From Leptolyngbya sp. BC1307 (GTDB lineage: Bacteria > Cyanobacteriota > Cyanobacteriia > Phormidesmidales > Phormidesmidaceae): DNA of 64,000 bases. Below, piece by piece: positions 8,872 to 18,803 of this stretch. Each line of letters begins with the position of its first letter. Position 1 is the first letter of the stretch. The stretch spans positions 1 to 64,000 of the forward strand of contig NZ_NRTA01000019.1 in assembly GCF_002286735.1 (NCBI RefSeq), given 5' to 3'. Position numbers and translations under genes: made by a program. The notes under the pieces are model-generated. The model worked only from the letters and a program-made list of their open reading frames with translations. It did not search any database and was not told the origin of the DNA.

Positions 8872-9028
8872 TAATGCTCAGGGCCAGCCCCGTACCTGGA
8901 TAAGGGTGACCCTGTCAGCCGAGAGGAGAGATTTCGCAACCAACAAGGTTGTTGGAGAGGCGCAACAGAATCCAACATATCGAAACCTCCTTCTCCTGCG
9001 TGCGCTCCCCTAGCAGCCGCCATGAGGA

Positions 9029-9451
9029 CTACTTCGGTTTACCGCCAAAGAGCCCTTTTAACCCTTTCAGCGCGCCCTGCAATCCGCGATCGCTCCGACT
9101 GCGCGGCGCTACGGCCAATTCAATATCATCATCCTTTTCACCCTTCAAGCGATAGCCATACTCCAGATTGTCTCGTTTTTTTTTCAACATCGGAAACGCT
9201 CGAAACCCGCCCTGTAGCAAATCGGCCTGACTGCTATAAATCGCCTGGTGAATTTGGCTGGAGCGACGAACGGCGATCGCTCCCACCGGGAACCACTGCT
9301 TAGTTCCCTTAGCCCGCATGTACACCTCATACTCCGGCAAGCCATCGGTCTTCATTTTGTCGTACTGCTTCGACGCCTTTGTCCGCTCCTTTGTCCGCTT
9401 CGACACCTTCTTCTCAGACGGCTTTCCCCCAAATCCTTTCGGCTCAGACAT
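9029..9451 (-). CDS. HHL1-like protein (high-light tolerance family)
   Basis: A 140-residue soluble, strongly basic protein. The N-terminus is rich in Lys and Ser (about 1-35). A core with WFPVGAIAVRRSSQIHQAIY near 53-72 and LEYGYRLKG near 96-104 matches my recollection of the cyanobacterial and plastid HHL1-like family. The plant HHL1 protein helps protect or repair photosystem II in high light; a similar role here is inference. The Gly-rich C-terminus reads LKGLFGGKPK. It lies upstream of and convergent with nudC, and trmB is 38 bases away on the same strand. Confidence 0.75.
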   Translation of the reverse strand: MSEPKGFGGKPSEKKVSKRTKERTKASKQYDKMKTDGLPEYEVYMRAKGTKQWFPVGAIAVRRSSQIHQAIYSSQADLLQGGFRAFPMLKKKRDNLEYGYRLKGEKDDDIELAVAPRSRSDRGLQGALKGLKGLFGGKPK

Positions 9452-9489
9452 ACTGCTTACTCATTAATGCTTTATAAAAGTTTACAGCT

Positions 9490-10164
9490 TTATTGGCGAA
9501 CGTACTTTGCCCGGTAAATTGGCAGCCCTTTCTCTGCTGTGACAGCTTCCCGATCAGTCTTCGCCGGAAACGGACTTGCCGCCAGCCAACCATCGCCCTC
9601 TCGGACAAAAGCCGGATTTTCTTGGAAGCGATCGCACATCTCCACACACACCTCCTCAATATCTGACTGCAGCCATACCCAGCCTCCCACCGGCATCAGC
9701 GCCGCTAGTTCCGCCACCAGCCCCGGCTGCACCACCCGCCGCTTTTGATGACGCTTCTTAAACCAGGGGTCAGGGAACTGAATGCTCACTCGTTGCAGCG
9801 GGCAACCGCCCGGCCAGTCTGCCAGCAGCGGCTTCAGCGAGTTATTGACATTGCAAAAAACAAAGTGCAGGTTGCGCGCCGTCGCTTCTATCGCACTATC
9901 TCGCCGGATGAGTGCTCGTTCTACCAGCGGCTCGCGAATCTCCAGCCCCAAAAAATTCCACTCAGGTAATTGCGCCGCCATCGCCCGCACAAAATCCCCC
10001 TTGCCGCAGCCAATATCTACATGCAGCGGCTGCTGAGGATGGGTAAAGACTTGAGACCAGTTTGGGGCAGCGGCTGGATCCGCGTACTTATGGCTGAGCG
10101 GATTAACATGCTGGCGGACACGGCGGATAGGCGGCATTGAGACAATAGCAGTAGGTGAACTCAA
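9490..10164 (-). CDS. trmB: tRNA (guanine-N7-)-methyltransferase
   Basis: Forms 7-methylguanosine at position 46 of tRNA using SAM. It is 224 residues, the normal size. SAM motif I is VDIGCGKGDFVRAMA (about 50-64), and the family signature is IQFPDPWFKKRHQKRRVV (about 129-146). An EIREPLVERA segment sits where the SAM ribose is usually bound. Its start overlaps the end of the upstream CPBP protease gene as ATGA (10161-10164), so the two are translationally coupled. This pairing is probably one of convenience. Confidence 0.95.
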   Translation of the reverse strand: MSSPTAIVSMPPIRRVRQHVNPLSHKYADPAAAPNWSQVFTHPQQPLHVDIGCGKGDFVRAMAAQLPEWNFLGLEIREPLVERALIRRDSAIEATARNLHFVFCNVNNSLKPLLADWPGGCPLQRVSIQFPDPWFKKRHQKRRVVQPGLVAELAALMPVGGWVWLQSDIEEVCVEMCDRFQENPAFVREGDGWLAASPFPAKTDREAVTAEKGLPIYRAKYVRQ

Positions 10165-11114
10165 CCCACCTTATCGCTATGAACCTGCCTAACGTTAATC
10201 AGATAAGGAATTTCATCGGCCTTGCTGGGCCAGCTCCGCCGGATAAATCGCCAAACGAACGGCGCAGAAATTGCCACTAAGATCAGCCCCACCCACCACG
10301 AAGACTGCACATCTTCGACGGTATAGGTTTGCTCGCCCGCCGTTGTCCGAGAGATCCAGTCAATGCCCACCGCCGTCAAATTATTTAAGCTGTGGCAGGC
10401 GACAGGCACCCACAGGCTACGCGTTTGCACATACAGCAGACCCATCACCAGGCCAAACAGCGTCAGCCCCAGCGGATTATTCACATGCAGCAGGCCAAAC
10501 AGCAGCGAAGAGGCTACTAGCCCCCAGCGTAGCCCCCACTTCGTACTCCAGCGCTGGAGCAAAATTCCTCTAAACACCAGTTCTTCTACCAGCGGCGCAT
10601 ATACCACGAGCAAAAACAGCATCAGCGCGTCATAGAGCTGGGGGTAGCCGCTACTGCCGCCGCCTAGCATCATATTGGTCTCTAGTGTCTGCGCCGCATA
10701 GCCCGGAAAACCCAAAGACACTAAGTAAAAAACGACTGAAAAGCTGCCCAGAGAGAAGACCAACAGACTAACGACTAACAGCCCAGCGTAGCGCAGAGAA
10801 AACTGGGGCGAATGCTGCCCAAATAAGGGGCCGATATTCAGTCCCTGCCGCCGCCCTGCCCACAAAACAATGCCGCCCAGCACCGTCCAAACCGAAATCG
10901 AAAGAATGGGCATCGAAATCGGGTCGTCCTTTAGCCACGGCAGCAGCGCTCGCTCGCCTAGCTGAGCGTATGCTATGCCGATCGCAATGCTGGCGATTAA
11001 GTATGTGCCTAATATCAGGTAGCGGCTCTTGAGGCGTAAAAACGGGTTTAAAGGGGAAATTGGCCTGTCCATAGGCGAAGCGATCGCAGCTCCTGCAGTC
11101 TTCATAGAGTTCAA
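10161..11114 (-). CDS. CPBP family intramembrane glutamic endopeptidase (CAAX-like protease)
   Basis: A 317-residue polytopic membrane protein of the Abi/CPBP family. The catalytic motifs are the double glutamate with arginine EELVFRG (about 177-183), FGLLHVNN with His210, and the third conserved helix with His241 (VACHSLNNL). Around eight hydrophobic helices are visible. Roles in cyanobacteria are mostly unknown; family members range from prenyl-protein proteases to bacteriocin self-immunity proteins, and no bacteriocin gene lies nearby. The first ATG could be 11114 or the Met at residue 4. The gene shares a four-base overlap with trmB. Confidence 0.9.
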   Translation of the reverse strand: MNSMKTAGAAIASPMDRPISPLNPFLRLKSRYLILGTYLIASIAIGIAYAQLGERALLPWLKDDPISMPILSISVWTVLGGIVLWAGRRQGLNIGPLFGQHSPQFSLRYAGLLVVSLLVFSLGSFSVVFYLVSLGFPGYAAQTLETNMMLGGGSSGYPQLYDALMLFLLVVYAPLVEELVFRGILLQRWSTKWGLRWGLVASSLLFGLLHVNNPLGLTLFGLVMGLLYVQTRSLWVPVACHSLNNLTAVGIDWISRTTAGEQTYTVEDVQSSWWVGLILVAISAPFVWRFIRRSWPSKADEIPYLINVRQVHSDKVG

Positions 11115-11393
11115 GGCCAGCCGAGATAGGCCAGTTTAGAAAGGCGTAGAGCAGCCAGAGAGACCCTTGAAAGCGGTCATCTCCTACTCGCTTTTGTTTC
11201 ATGCCGTTCATTATAGAAAGCTTTGGCCAATACTCGCAGATGGGTAGGGCAAGGCGAATTGCTTTTAGCTTTTGTGCCTTTACAAGGGCTTTTTGATCGA
11301 TGTTGCGATCGCTAACGAAAGTGCCACATCGCTATTAAAACCCCATACAAAGTTGCTAAAGTATCTGGGTAACTAGGTCTGAGTCATCTTATA

Positions 11394-14300
11394 GTGCCGC
11401 CCACCCCCGATGATAGTCCTTCGCCATTGCCGCCTTCTTCGCCTAATGATCGGCGCTTTTCCTGGTTTTGGTTAGGCATCCTGACCGGCAGCGTTTTGGG
11501 TGCGGCTGGTCTCGGACTAGCGGCTTGGGCGTGGATGTTTATCTACGACGATCTTGCCCCTCTGCTCTCAAAAACTCTAACCGAGTCTTTAGATCGCCCG
11601 GTTGAGCTAGGCGATGTCGAAAAAGTTACGCTCGGTAGCCTGCGAGTGGGCCCCTCTGAGATGGGGCCATCTGATACGGATCCCACTACGCTTAGCGTCG
11701 AGACAGTAACCGTCAAATTTGATCTGCTCGACACCCTGCTAACCCGAAAGCTTGGGCTAGATCTAATTTTGGTGGGAGCAGAGGGCTACGTAGAGCAAGA
11801 CAAAGAAAAAGGCTGGCTGAACTTTTCAGGCTTTGAACGAGATGAAGATCAGCCGCAGCGATTTAAAGTCAGCGTTAACGATGTTCGCATTCGAGATTCT
11901 GAGCTGACGCTGGTGCCATTGCCTGCTGCTGCCGGTCAGCCCCGGCCAATTCCCATCGATCAGGTCAGAGGAAATATCAACCTCGAAGAGGTGATGGTGG
12001 CCGGTGAAGAGGCTCGCCACACCCGGTTTGAAATTCAGGGCGAACCGGCGGCAGGTGGCGAAATTACCGTCAAGGGAGAGGTGCAGCCGGTAGTCGTCAG
12101 CGCGGCACTGCTCGAAGAGACCGCTGAAGATACTGAGACGAATGGCCCTGACGATGCGATTGACAGCCCTAGCGGCGCTGATCTAAACGGGGGCGACAGA
12201 ATTGGCAACGCCACCAATCTACTCATTAGTGGTGACAAAGCGCCGCTGGCCGATATCTTAAGCTTTACGCTCTCTACCATCGGCATTCCGACTAATGATG
12301 TGACGGTAGCCGCAGGTCAGGTCAGCGGCACCTTAGATATGAAGTTTCGCCCAGGGCAACCGCTGGACTATTCGGGCGCACTGATCGCCGATAATGCCGA
12401 GATTAAAACCACGCTCTTGCCCCTCCCCCTAAAAGATATGTCGGGTCAAACCCGCTTTCAGGGCAATGAATGGACGATTGATCGGCTCAGCGCTGACTAT
12501 GGAAAGATTGAGGCTGTCGCCGAAGGCTTAGTCGATTTTGACGAGGGTTACGACCTCACCGTGGTGGCGAAAGATGTCTCTGTCGAAGACTTTACCGAAA
12601 CGGTCAAACTCAAACTGCCCGTGCCTACCGCAGGCCGCTTCGACGCGATTGCGCAAGTCGGTGGCCCCCTCAGACAGCCAGAATTTTCGGGCACTGTCAC
12701 GGCGATCACCCCCATAGAGGTAGACAAGCTCACCTTTACCAGCGCCTCTAGCGACTTTTTCCTGGAAGGCAGACAGCTCTTGCTCGACGATATTGCCGCG
12801 ACGCCCAACACCGGCGGGGCACTGCGCGGCTCGGGGCAGGTTCGGCTAGGTGAGGGCTCTCCCTTTACCTTTCAGCTAGCTGGCCGCAGTTTGCCCGCCC
12901 GCGAACTGGCCAAGCTCTATGGCGTGGAGACCCCTTTCAAAATTGGGCTGGTGTCTGCCGATGCGGTCGTGACCGGTGGCAACGATGGCCCGGTGAATAC
13001 GACCGTCCAGCTAGACGCGCCATCGGCGCAATACCCTGCCTCAGGCGTGGTCGAAATCAGCGGTAGAACGGTCGCCTTTCGCAATACGACTTTGCAGGTG
13101 GGCGGCGGTACGGTCAGCGGCTCGGGCCAGCTGGTTAACGGCCAGTGGAATAGCGATGTGACGCTAGCAGGGGTGCAGCTCAGCACGCTTTCAGACAACC
13201 TGCGCGGCGATATCAGTGGCCAGTTTGCGCTCAGTGGCAATACGGCTGATAACCGACTAGCCGCGATCGCCGCCCGAGGCAATGTCGCTTTCTCTGACGG
13301 CCTAGCCACCTTTGCTCCTCAGTTCAGTGAGTTTGACGACCCGCTTACCGCCCGAGTTGCCTGGAATGGTGAGCAGATCACTGTTGATCAGGCGACGACC
13401 GACCGGGTGACGGCGAGCGGTACCCTCACCCCTGAGTTCTCTGACAGCGGCTTTACTGGCTTAGAACGCTTGGATCTCGAGGTGACTGCTCGCGACTATG
13501 CGATCGCCGAAATTCCCTTTGTCAGTTTGCCAGATGCGATCGCGCTGACTGGCCGTACCGATTTTACTGGCACCATCAGCGGCAACCCGACGGCCCCGAC
13601 GATCAGCGGCAATGTTCAACTGGCCAATTTAGTCATTAACCGCCTACCGTTCAATCCTTTGCTGACCGGCAGCGTGGCCTATTCTTCAGATAGCGGTCTC
13701 GCTCTAGATGTCGCTGGCGGCAGCGATCGCATCGCGCTCAATCTCCGTCCGTCTGGCCCTCAAGGGACGCTCGCCAGCACTGGCTCTACGCCCAACCTCG
13801 ACTTTGACATTGACTGGCGCGACACCTTTGCACGCGGCCAAACCCAAGGCGAACTGCTCAACGTCCAGGCCGGTAATTTTCCGCTCTCTGTGCTCAACTT
13901 TCCGGCAGGGGGCGCAGCCGATATTGGCCAGCTGCGCGGCACCCTGACATCCGCTGATCTGGCGATTAACCTGGGTAATCAAACCCTCGAAGGCGACTTT
14001 GCGATTGATCAGCTGGGTCTGGGCTATATTAACGCCGGACAGTTGACCGGGCAGATCCGCTACGCCGACAGTCTAGCGACCCTCACCAGCGGCGCACTCA
14101 CGATTGGTGACAATCTCTATGACCTAAGCGGGCGGCTGGCGCTCGGCGGCGGCGCACCCGTCTACAGCGCTAATATCACTACTCAGCAGGGCGATGTGCA
14201 AAATCTCCTCACTGCCCTCTCAATCTATCAACTAGAAGACCTTCGCCGGGGGCTAACGCCGCCTGACTGGATTGAAAACCCGCTCTCTCAAACGGAGCTA

Positions 14301-16721
14301 GAAACGCTGCTGGCCACCAGTCAGACTGGCCGCGCCGATGCCGCCCTGCTCAATCAACTGCGCCGCCTGGCTGAGATTGAAGCTATTCAGTCAGAGATTG
14401 CGATCGCCGAGGCCGCCGCGCCGCTACCCCCCCTAAAAGAACTCAGCGGCCCCTTCGCTGGAGAAATTCAGCTCAATGGCCAGGGCAGCGATTTTCAGCT
14501 CGACTTCGACCTAGCCGGGGCCAACTGGCAGTGGGGACAAGACTACAGCGCAGATCAGGTAATTGCTCAGGGCAGCCTGACGCCCAATGTCCTAACGCTG
14601 GCACCGGTTCGCTTTGCCTCGACGATTCTCGTGCCGATTGATCCAACCGCAGCGCCAGCGGCAGCCGAGACTGAGCTAGCCGCTACGATGCCTGAATCGC
14701 CCGCTAATAGCGAAGGTACGCCTCTCTCTGATCTGGCAGTCCGCCCGGTAGAAGCGGCTGTTAATTTTGCTGGTCAGCTGGTATTTGGCCAGAATACCGA
14801 GCTGACCTCCAACTTGCAGGCCACCGCTCAAAATTTGAACGTAGATACGCTGAGTGATGTGCTCGAACTACCCATTAATATTGATGGGTTTGCCAATGCG
14901 AGTGCGACCCTAGGCGGCACGCTGAACAATCCGCAGCTGCGGGGAAGAGCAGACCTGGCGAATGCTGCTATTAACGACACGCCCATTCAATCTGCCAGCG
15001 CTCAGTTTCTCTATCAAAATGCGCGTCTCAGCCTCGATAGTGCCCTGGTTGCCACTACGCCAGAAGAGCCGCTAACGCTCCGGGCGCAGATTCCCTATGC
15101 CTTTAATTTCATGACCGTTGAGCCAGAGAGTGACGATATCGCTGTCGAAATTGATGTCAGAGATGAGGGGTTGGCGCTACTAAATATCTTTACCCAGCAG
15201 GTCGCCTGGGAATCGGGCAAAGGCCAGGTCAATCTCAAGATCGGCGGCACGCTGTCTAACCCTGAAATTGCCGGATTTGCCACCCTAGATGAGGCTGTAC
15301 TCAGTGCCAAAATCTTGCCGGAGCCGCTGACTAACGTCAATGGTCGGGCTACGTTTGTAGGCGATCGCATCATTGTAGAAACCCTGCAGGGCAGCTTTAG
15401 CGACGGCCAGCTCACGGCTGCTGGCACCTTCCCGCTACTGTCTCCCATTATTAGCGGCGCTCAGCTCACCGCCCTGACAGCAGCGCCTAATCTGCCGCCT
15501 GAGTCACCTACCGATGCCGCCGAACCCGCGCCAAACGCAGATCCGAGCCGCGAATTCGACCCGCTCTTTCCGCAGCCGCTAGCGCCTAGCCGTCCCCTCA
15601 CCGTCAATTTTGAAAACATCGCCCTATCGCTGCAAGATCTTTATGAGGGCGGGGTGAATGGTCAGGTAATCGTCGGCGGCAGTGCCTTGGTGGTAGGGCC
15701 TCAAATTGCGGGTGAAGTCGTCCTTTCTAACGGTCAGGTGCTGCTGCCTGATGGCAATGGCAGCGGAGGGACGACCACGCTAGCGTCTACGCCGACAACT
15801 GGCACGACTGGCACAACTAGCACAACCACTGGCGGCCTTACGCCCGATTTTCGCGACCTGCGGCTAACCTTAGGCAACTCCGTTCGGATTATTCAGGGCA
15901 ACCTGCTTAATTTTGTCGCCGATGGAACGCTGCTGCTAAACGGGCCACCTAATGATTTAGAGCCTGCGGGTGTGATTAACCTTAGATCTGGGCGAGTCAG
16001 CTTGTTTACGACTCTCTTCCGACTGAGAGGTGGCAACAACACAGCCGAATTTAGACCGGAGCTAGGATTGCAAAACCCGCTGCTAGATGTATCGTTGCGA
16101 GCCTCCGTCCCCGAGGTCAACAGCGCTGGTCCGATTGCCAGTACGCCCTTTGCCTCTTCTGAAGTCGCCGACACCTCGAATAATGGCTTTGATAATCCTG
16201 GATCTTTGCGAACGATCCGCGTCCGCGCCGATGTCGATGGCCCAGCTAACGCCATTTTTGAAAATTTGGAGCTGTCTAGCTCTCCTTCTCGCTCTGAAGC
16301 CGAACTGATTGGACTGATCGGGGGCGGCTTTATCACGGCTTTAGAATCAACTGTCGGCAGCCTATCCGGCAGCGGCGACGGCTTCCAAGGATTAATTAAC
16401 CTGGTCAGTGGCACCGTCTTAACCAGTGTCCAAGACCTAATTGGCACGACGCTTAGTCTCAGTGAATTCCGTCTGTTTCCGGTTACCGCCGCTAGCCGCA
16501 CCGTCACCGAAGGAACCAAGGACACCGGCCTCGACATTGGCGCAGAAATTGGGTTTGACGTGACCGATACCACTTCTCTATCGGTTTCAAAAATCCTGAC
16601 CGATAACACCAATCCCGAATTTGGGATCAACTACCGCCTAAGTGACCAGTTTACCGTCAGAGGCACGACAGACTTAGATGAGATTAACCAGGTGCTGCTG
16701 GAATATGAGATCCGGTTTTAG
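11394..16721 (+). CDS. TamB/DUF490-type translocation and assembly module protein
   Basis: A very large envelope protein (1775 residues). An N-terminal membrane anchor lies at about 23-52 (WFWLGILTGSVLGAAGLGLA). A long repetitive beta-rich body follows, with recurring NPxxxGxxxL and LxGxxxxNPQLRG units typical of AsmA/TamB beta-taco bridges. The C-terminal TamB domain (about 1400-1775) includes PDFRDLRLTLGNSVRI, LRSGRVSLF and SLSEFRLFPV and ends LLEYEIRF. Such proteins connect inner and outer membranes and move lipids or assist outer-membrane assembly. The GTG start at 11394 is the only good choice. A Thr/Gly-rich linker is encoded near 15780-15836. The secreted TPR gene follows after 134 bases. 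Confidence 0.9.
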   Translation: MPPTPDDSPSPLPPSSPNDRRFSWFWLGILTGSVLGAAGLGLAAWAWMFIYDDLAPLLSKTLTESLDRPVELGDVEKVTLGSLRVGPSEMGPSDTDPTTLSVETVTVKFDLLDTLLTRKLGLDLILVGAEGYVEQDKEKGWLNFSGFERDEDQPQRFKVSVNDVRIRDSELTLVPLPAAAGQPRPIPIDQVRGNINLEEVMVAGEEARHTRFEIQGEPAAGGEITVKGEVQPVVVSAALLEETAEDTETNGPDDAIDSPSGADLNGGDRIGNATNLLISGDKAPLADILSFTLSTIGIPTNDVTVAAGQVSGTLDMKFRPGQPLDYSGALIADNAEIKTTLLPLPLKDMSGQTRFQGNEWTIDRLSADYGKIEAVAEGLVDFDEGYDLTVVAKDVSVEDFTETVKLKLPVPTAGRFDAIAQVGGPLRQPEFSGTVTAITPIEVDKLTFTSASSDFFLEGRQLLLDDIAATPNTGGALRGSGQVRLGEGSPFTFQLAGRSLPARELAKLYGVETPFKIGLVSADAVVTGGNDGPVNTTVQLDAPSAQYPASGVVEISGRTVAFRNTTLQVGGGTVSGSGQLVNGQWNSDVTLAGVQLSTLSDNLRGDISGQFALSGNTADNRLAAIAARGNVAFSDGLATFAPQFSEFDDPLTARVAWNGEQITVDQATTDRVTASGTLTPEFSDSGFTGLERLDLEVTARDYAIAEIPFVSLPDAIALTGRTDFTGTISGNPTAPTISGNVQLANLVINRLPFNPLLTGSVAYSSDSGLALDVAGGSDRIALNLRPSGPQGTLASTGSTPNLDFDIDWRDTFARGQTQGELLNVQAGNFPLSVLNFPAGGAADIGQLRGTLTSADLAINLGNQTLEGDFAIDQLGLGYINAGQLTGQIRYADSLATLTSGALTIGDNLYDLSGRLALGGGAPVYSANITTQQGDVQNLLTALSIYQLEDLRRGLTPPDWIENPLSQTELETLLATSQTGRADAALLNQLRRLAEIEAIQSEIAIAEAAAPLPPLKELSGPFAGEIQLNGQGSDFQLDFDLAGANWQWGQDYSADQVIAQGSLTPNVLTLAPVRFASTILVPIDPTAAPAAAETELAATMPESPANSEGTPLSDLAVRPVEAAVNFAGQLVFGQNTELTSNLQATAQNLNVDTLSDVLELPINIDGFANASATLGGTLNNPQLRGRADLANAAINDTPIQSASAQFLYQNARLSLDSALVATTPEEPLTLRAQIPYAFNFMTVEPESDDIAVEIDVRDEGLALLNIFTQQVAWESGKGQVNLKIGGTLSNPEIAGFATLDEAVLSAKILPEPLTNVNGRATFVGDRIIVETLQGSFSDGQLTAAGTFPLLSPIISGAQLTALTAAPNLPPESPTDAAEPAPNADPSREFDPLFPQPLAPSRPLTVNFENIALSLQDLYEGGVNGQVIVGGSALVVGPQIAGEVVLSNGQVLLPDGNGSGGTTTLASTPTTGTTGTTSTTTGGLTPDFRDLRLTLGNSVRIIQGNLLNFVADGTLLLNGPPNDLEPAGVINLRSGRVSLFTTLFRLRGGNNTAEFRPELGLQNPLLDVSLRASVPEVNSAGPIASTPFASSEVADTSNNGFDNPGSLRTIRVRADVDGPANAIFENLELSSSPSRSEAELIGLIGGGFITALESTVGSLSGSGDGFQGLINLVSGTVLTSVQDLIGTTLSLSEFRLFPVTAASRTVTEGTKDTGLDIGAEIGFDVTDTTSLSVSKILTDNTNPEFGINYRLSDQFTVRGTTDLDEINQVLLEYEIRF

Positions 16722-16855
16722 CCTAGCGGGTTACTATTGCCAAGCATCCTCGGCTAAAATCGACTGAGCTTTCCCTGAAAAAGGGTCATACTAGCTGAAA
16801 GTACTTCTATCGCTTTTTCCCAGCTTGCTTTCTACCTAAATTTCTATCTTTTTCG

Positions 16856-17770
16856 GTGAGACGACGCTTTTTATCGTTTTACAATCGCTGTTTCTTTACC
16901 TTCAACCAACCCGTGCTCAAACGAATTACCTTTTCGCTACTCCTTTTACTGGGGGCGTGGAGTCAGGCTAAGCCAGCTGTCGCTCAAGCGCTATTACCCT
17001 ATACTTTGCCCCTCGATCAGGAGCGTTTGCAGGCAGACGGTGAGAGCTTGGCGCGAGATGCCGCGCAATTAGCTCAGTTTCAACAATATGATGAGGCGCT
17101 CGCTCGGGCACAGTTGTCCGCGCAGCTGCTGCCTGGAAATGCTGATGTTCTGGCGCTGCTAGGTAGTCTCTATCTGCAGGTGAGCAACCCCCAACCGGCT
17201 GAGGCGATCGCCGTACTAGAAAAGGCCAAGGCGCTCCAGCCCGAAAACCCGCTGGTCATGTTTGCCTTGGGCAGCGCCTACTTTAGCCAGGCAGACTACA
17301 TGCAGGCCGCTCAGTCTATTGAGTCTGGCCTCAAACTAGAGCCTGACAATGCCAACGCTCTATTTGACCTGGGCAACGCTTACTACAAGCTCACTCGCTA
17401 CGATCAGGCGATCGCCCAATATGAAAAAGCCATCGCTAATGACGCTAGCTTCTGGCCAGCGGTGAACAACATCGGCCTGGTGATGTACGAGTCGGGAGAT
17501 GTAGATGGTGCGATCGCTCAGTGGCAAAAAGCGCTTGACATTGCCGCTAGCGAAGAAACCGAGCCGCTGCTGGCAATCTCCGTGGCTAACTACAGCCGGG
17601 GCGCTCAGGTCGCTGACAGCAGCAACACCGCCGTCGCTGCCTTAGAGCGTGACCCCCGCTATGCCGACATCGACTTCCTCAAAGAAAATCTCTGGGGCGA
17701 ACAGCTAATTGCAGCGACTGAGCAGTTCTTCAGTACGCCCACTCTGCAAGATCTATTAGCTCAGCTGTAG
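16856..17770 (+). CDS. Secreted tetratricopeptide repeat protein
   Basis: A 304-residue protein starting at GTG. A basic, hydrophobic leader (FSLLLLLGAWSQAKPAVAQA, about 26-45) has a likely signal peptidase site after AVAQA, so it is probably periplasmic. Three to five TPR motifs occupy about 85-245, for example NPLVMFALGSAYFSQADYMQ, NANALFDLGNAYYKLTRYDQ and WPAVNNIGLVMYESGDVDGA. The C-terminus (FFSTPTLQDLLAQL) is unassigned. TPR arrays bind partner proteins. Its place after the TamB-type gene suggests a role in envelope assembly, but this is inference. Confidence 0.85.
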   Translation: MRRRFLSFYNRCFFTFNQPVLKRITFSLLLLLGAWSQAKPAVAQALLPYTLPLDQERLQADGESLARDAAQLAQFQQYDEALARAQLSAQLLPGNADVLALLGSLYLQVSNPQPAEAIAVLEKAKALQPENPLVMFALGSAYFSQADYMQAAQSIESGLKLEPDNANALFDLGNAYYKLTRYDQAIAQYEKAIANDASFWPAVNNIGLVMYESGDVDGAIAQWQKALDIAASEETEPLLAISVANYSRGAQVADSSNTAVAALERDPRYADIDFLKENLWGEQLIAATEQFFSTPTLQDLLAQL

Positions 17771-17793
17771 TCAGCGGCAGTCAGCACTTGCAA

Positions 17794-17824
17794 CCAGCGA
17801 CGGGCTTGAGCGGCCTATCGCTGG
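17794..17824. other. Stem-loop between convergent genes
   Basis: Seven complementary bases (CCAGCGA and TCGCTGG) enclose a 17-base GC-rich loop just after the TPR gene and before the convergent response regulator. No T-run follows on either strand, so it may be a weak terminator or simply chance pairing. Confidence 0.3.
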
Positions 17825-17941
17825 TCAGCTATGCCTGGCTGGGCCTTAAGCGTGGGCGCGACGACAACAAAGGCGTCTGATTCACTCAGTCCGGCACAAA
17901 AATGGTACAAATGAACTGTATTTAACACAGCGCCACTTTTT

Positions 17942-18337
17942 CTATTCAGGAATCAGGGCCGATATGTCATCTACAAACTTTTGGTGATCGACGACTGGCT
18001 TGGAGATGTAGCCATCGGCACCGCTCTGAGTCAAGAAGTTTTCGCGATCGCCATCCATCGCATGAGCCGTTACCAAAATTACAGGCACTGCCGACGTTTG
18101 CGGGTCGGCTTTAAGCATCTGCGTAATGGCGATGCCGTCCACCGGCTTACCCTCATAAACGCTATGAGAGAGTGAAACATCCATCAAGATGACATCGGCC
18201 TCTTTGTGCCGAGCGATATTGATGACCTCGTCAACATTTTCCGTATGTTTGACGTTTAACCCCCCTCGCTTCGTCAAAATCTTTGAGAAAACGCGGGCGT
18301 TTACCATGTCGTCTTCCACAATTAAAACGGTCTTCAT
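17942..18337 (-). CDS. Single-domain response regulator
   Basis: A 131-residue protein consisting only of a CheY-like receiver domain. The acidic pocket is VEDDMVNARVF (residues 7-17), the phospho-acceptor Asp lies in VILMDVSLS near residue 52, the switch Thr is in ILVTAHAMDG, and the conserved Lys is in GYISKPV. With no output domain it probably acts in a phosphorelay or by binding a partner. The loop after the phosphorylation site (SHSVYEGKPVDG) is a few residues longer than usual. No kinase is adjacent; the receiver-kinase at 1780 is too far away to infer pairing. Confidence 0.9.
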   Translation of the reverse strand: MKTVLIVEDDMVNARVFSKILTKRGGLNVKHTENVDEVINIARHKEADVILMDVSLSHSVYEGKPVDGIAITQMLKADPQTSAVPVILVTAHAMDGDRENFLTQSGADGYISKPVVDHQKFVDDISALIPE

Positions 18338-18803
18338 GACTTTTCTTAAGGGAGAATGGGCTAACTGGGCGCAAAAGAAATCTAAAACCTGACGCTATGC
18401 TGAATCTTGAGCTTGGCTGATGTGCGTTTGACGGAAGCTGCACTAAGCGCCTATACAAACGGTAGAGCTTTTAATCCGCACGGCTTTGCTAACAATTAAG
18501 TTTAGCTATAGCGAGCTTTGAAACGTTTAGAGACTACAGTTTAGGAACACATTTTAGAGTATTGCAGTTTTTCGGCGCTTCCGTGTAACGTACACCATTG
18601 TCAGGTTCAGTGGTTGGGTTCGATGGCTATCTGCTTTCACAGTAGCTTCTCTTTGAGAGATATTGGCTCCCTTCAAACGCTCGCTGAGCTGTCTTCACAA
18701 CTCGGCAGCTGATCTGACCCTAATCTAGCGCGCTGCCGTCCCCGGTAATCGTCTTTTCGCTAGCCCACCTTACTTATCGCTCCTCTCTATCAGGACCTAA
18801 TTC
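18338..18803. other. Intergenic region between response regulator and gyrA-family gene
   Basis: This 466-base region separates divergent genes and should contain both promoters. I see no convincing short coding frame, tRNA or strong hairpin. An AT-rich stretch lies around 18490-18575. The base composition is otherwise ordinary. Confidence 0.5.

Noticed and set aside
8940-8955. Six-base hairpin CCAACA-TGTTGG after nudC considered as a terminator
   Set aside because: The stem is short and AT-containing and no T-run follows on either strand.
8787-9023. 78-codon minus-strand frame covering the nudC-HHL1 gap
   Set aside because: It overlaps the end of nudC, lacks recognisable features, and the gap is only 157 bases.
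15893-16630. 245-codon antisense frame inside the TamB-type gene
   Set aside because: Long antisense frames are expected in this GC-rich repetitive gene; the product is Ser/Pro/Arg-rich with no motif.
18600-18660. tRNA-like T-arm sequence (GGTTCGATGG) upstream of the gyrA-family gene
   Set aside because: No matching acceptor stem, D-arm or anticodon arm can be formed around it.
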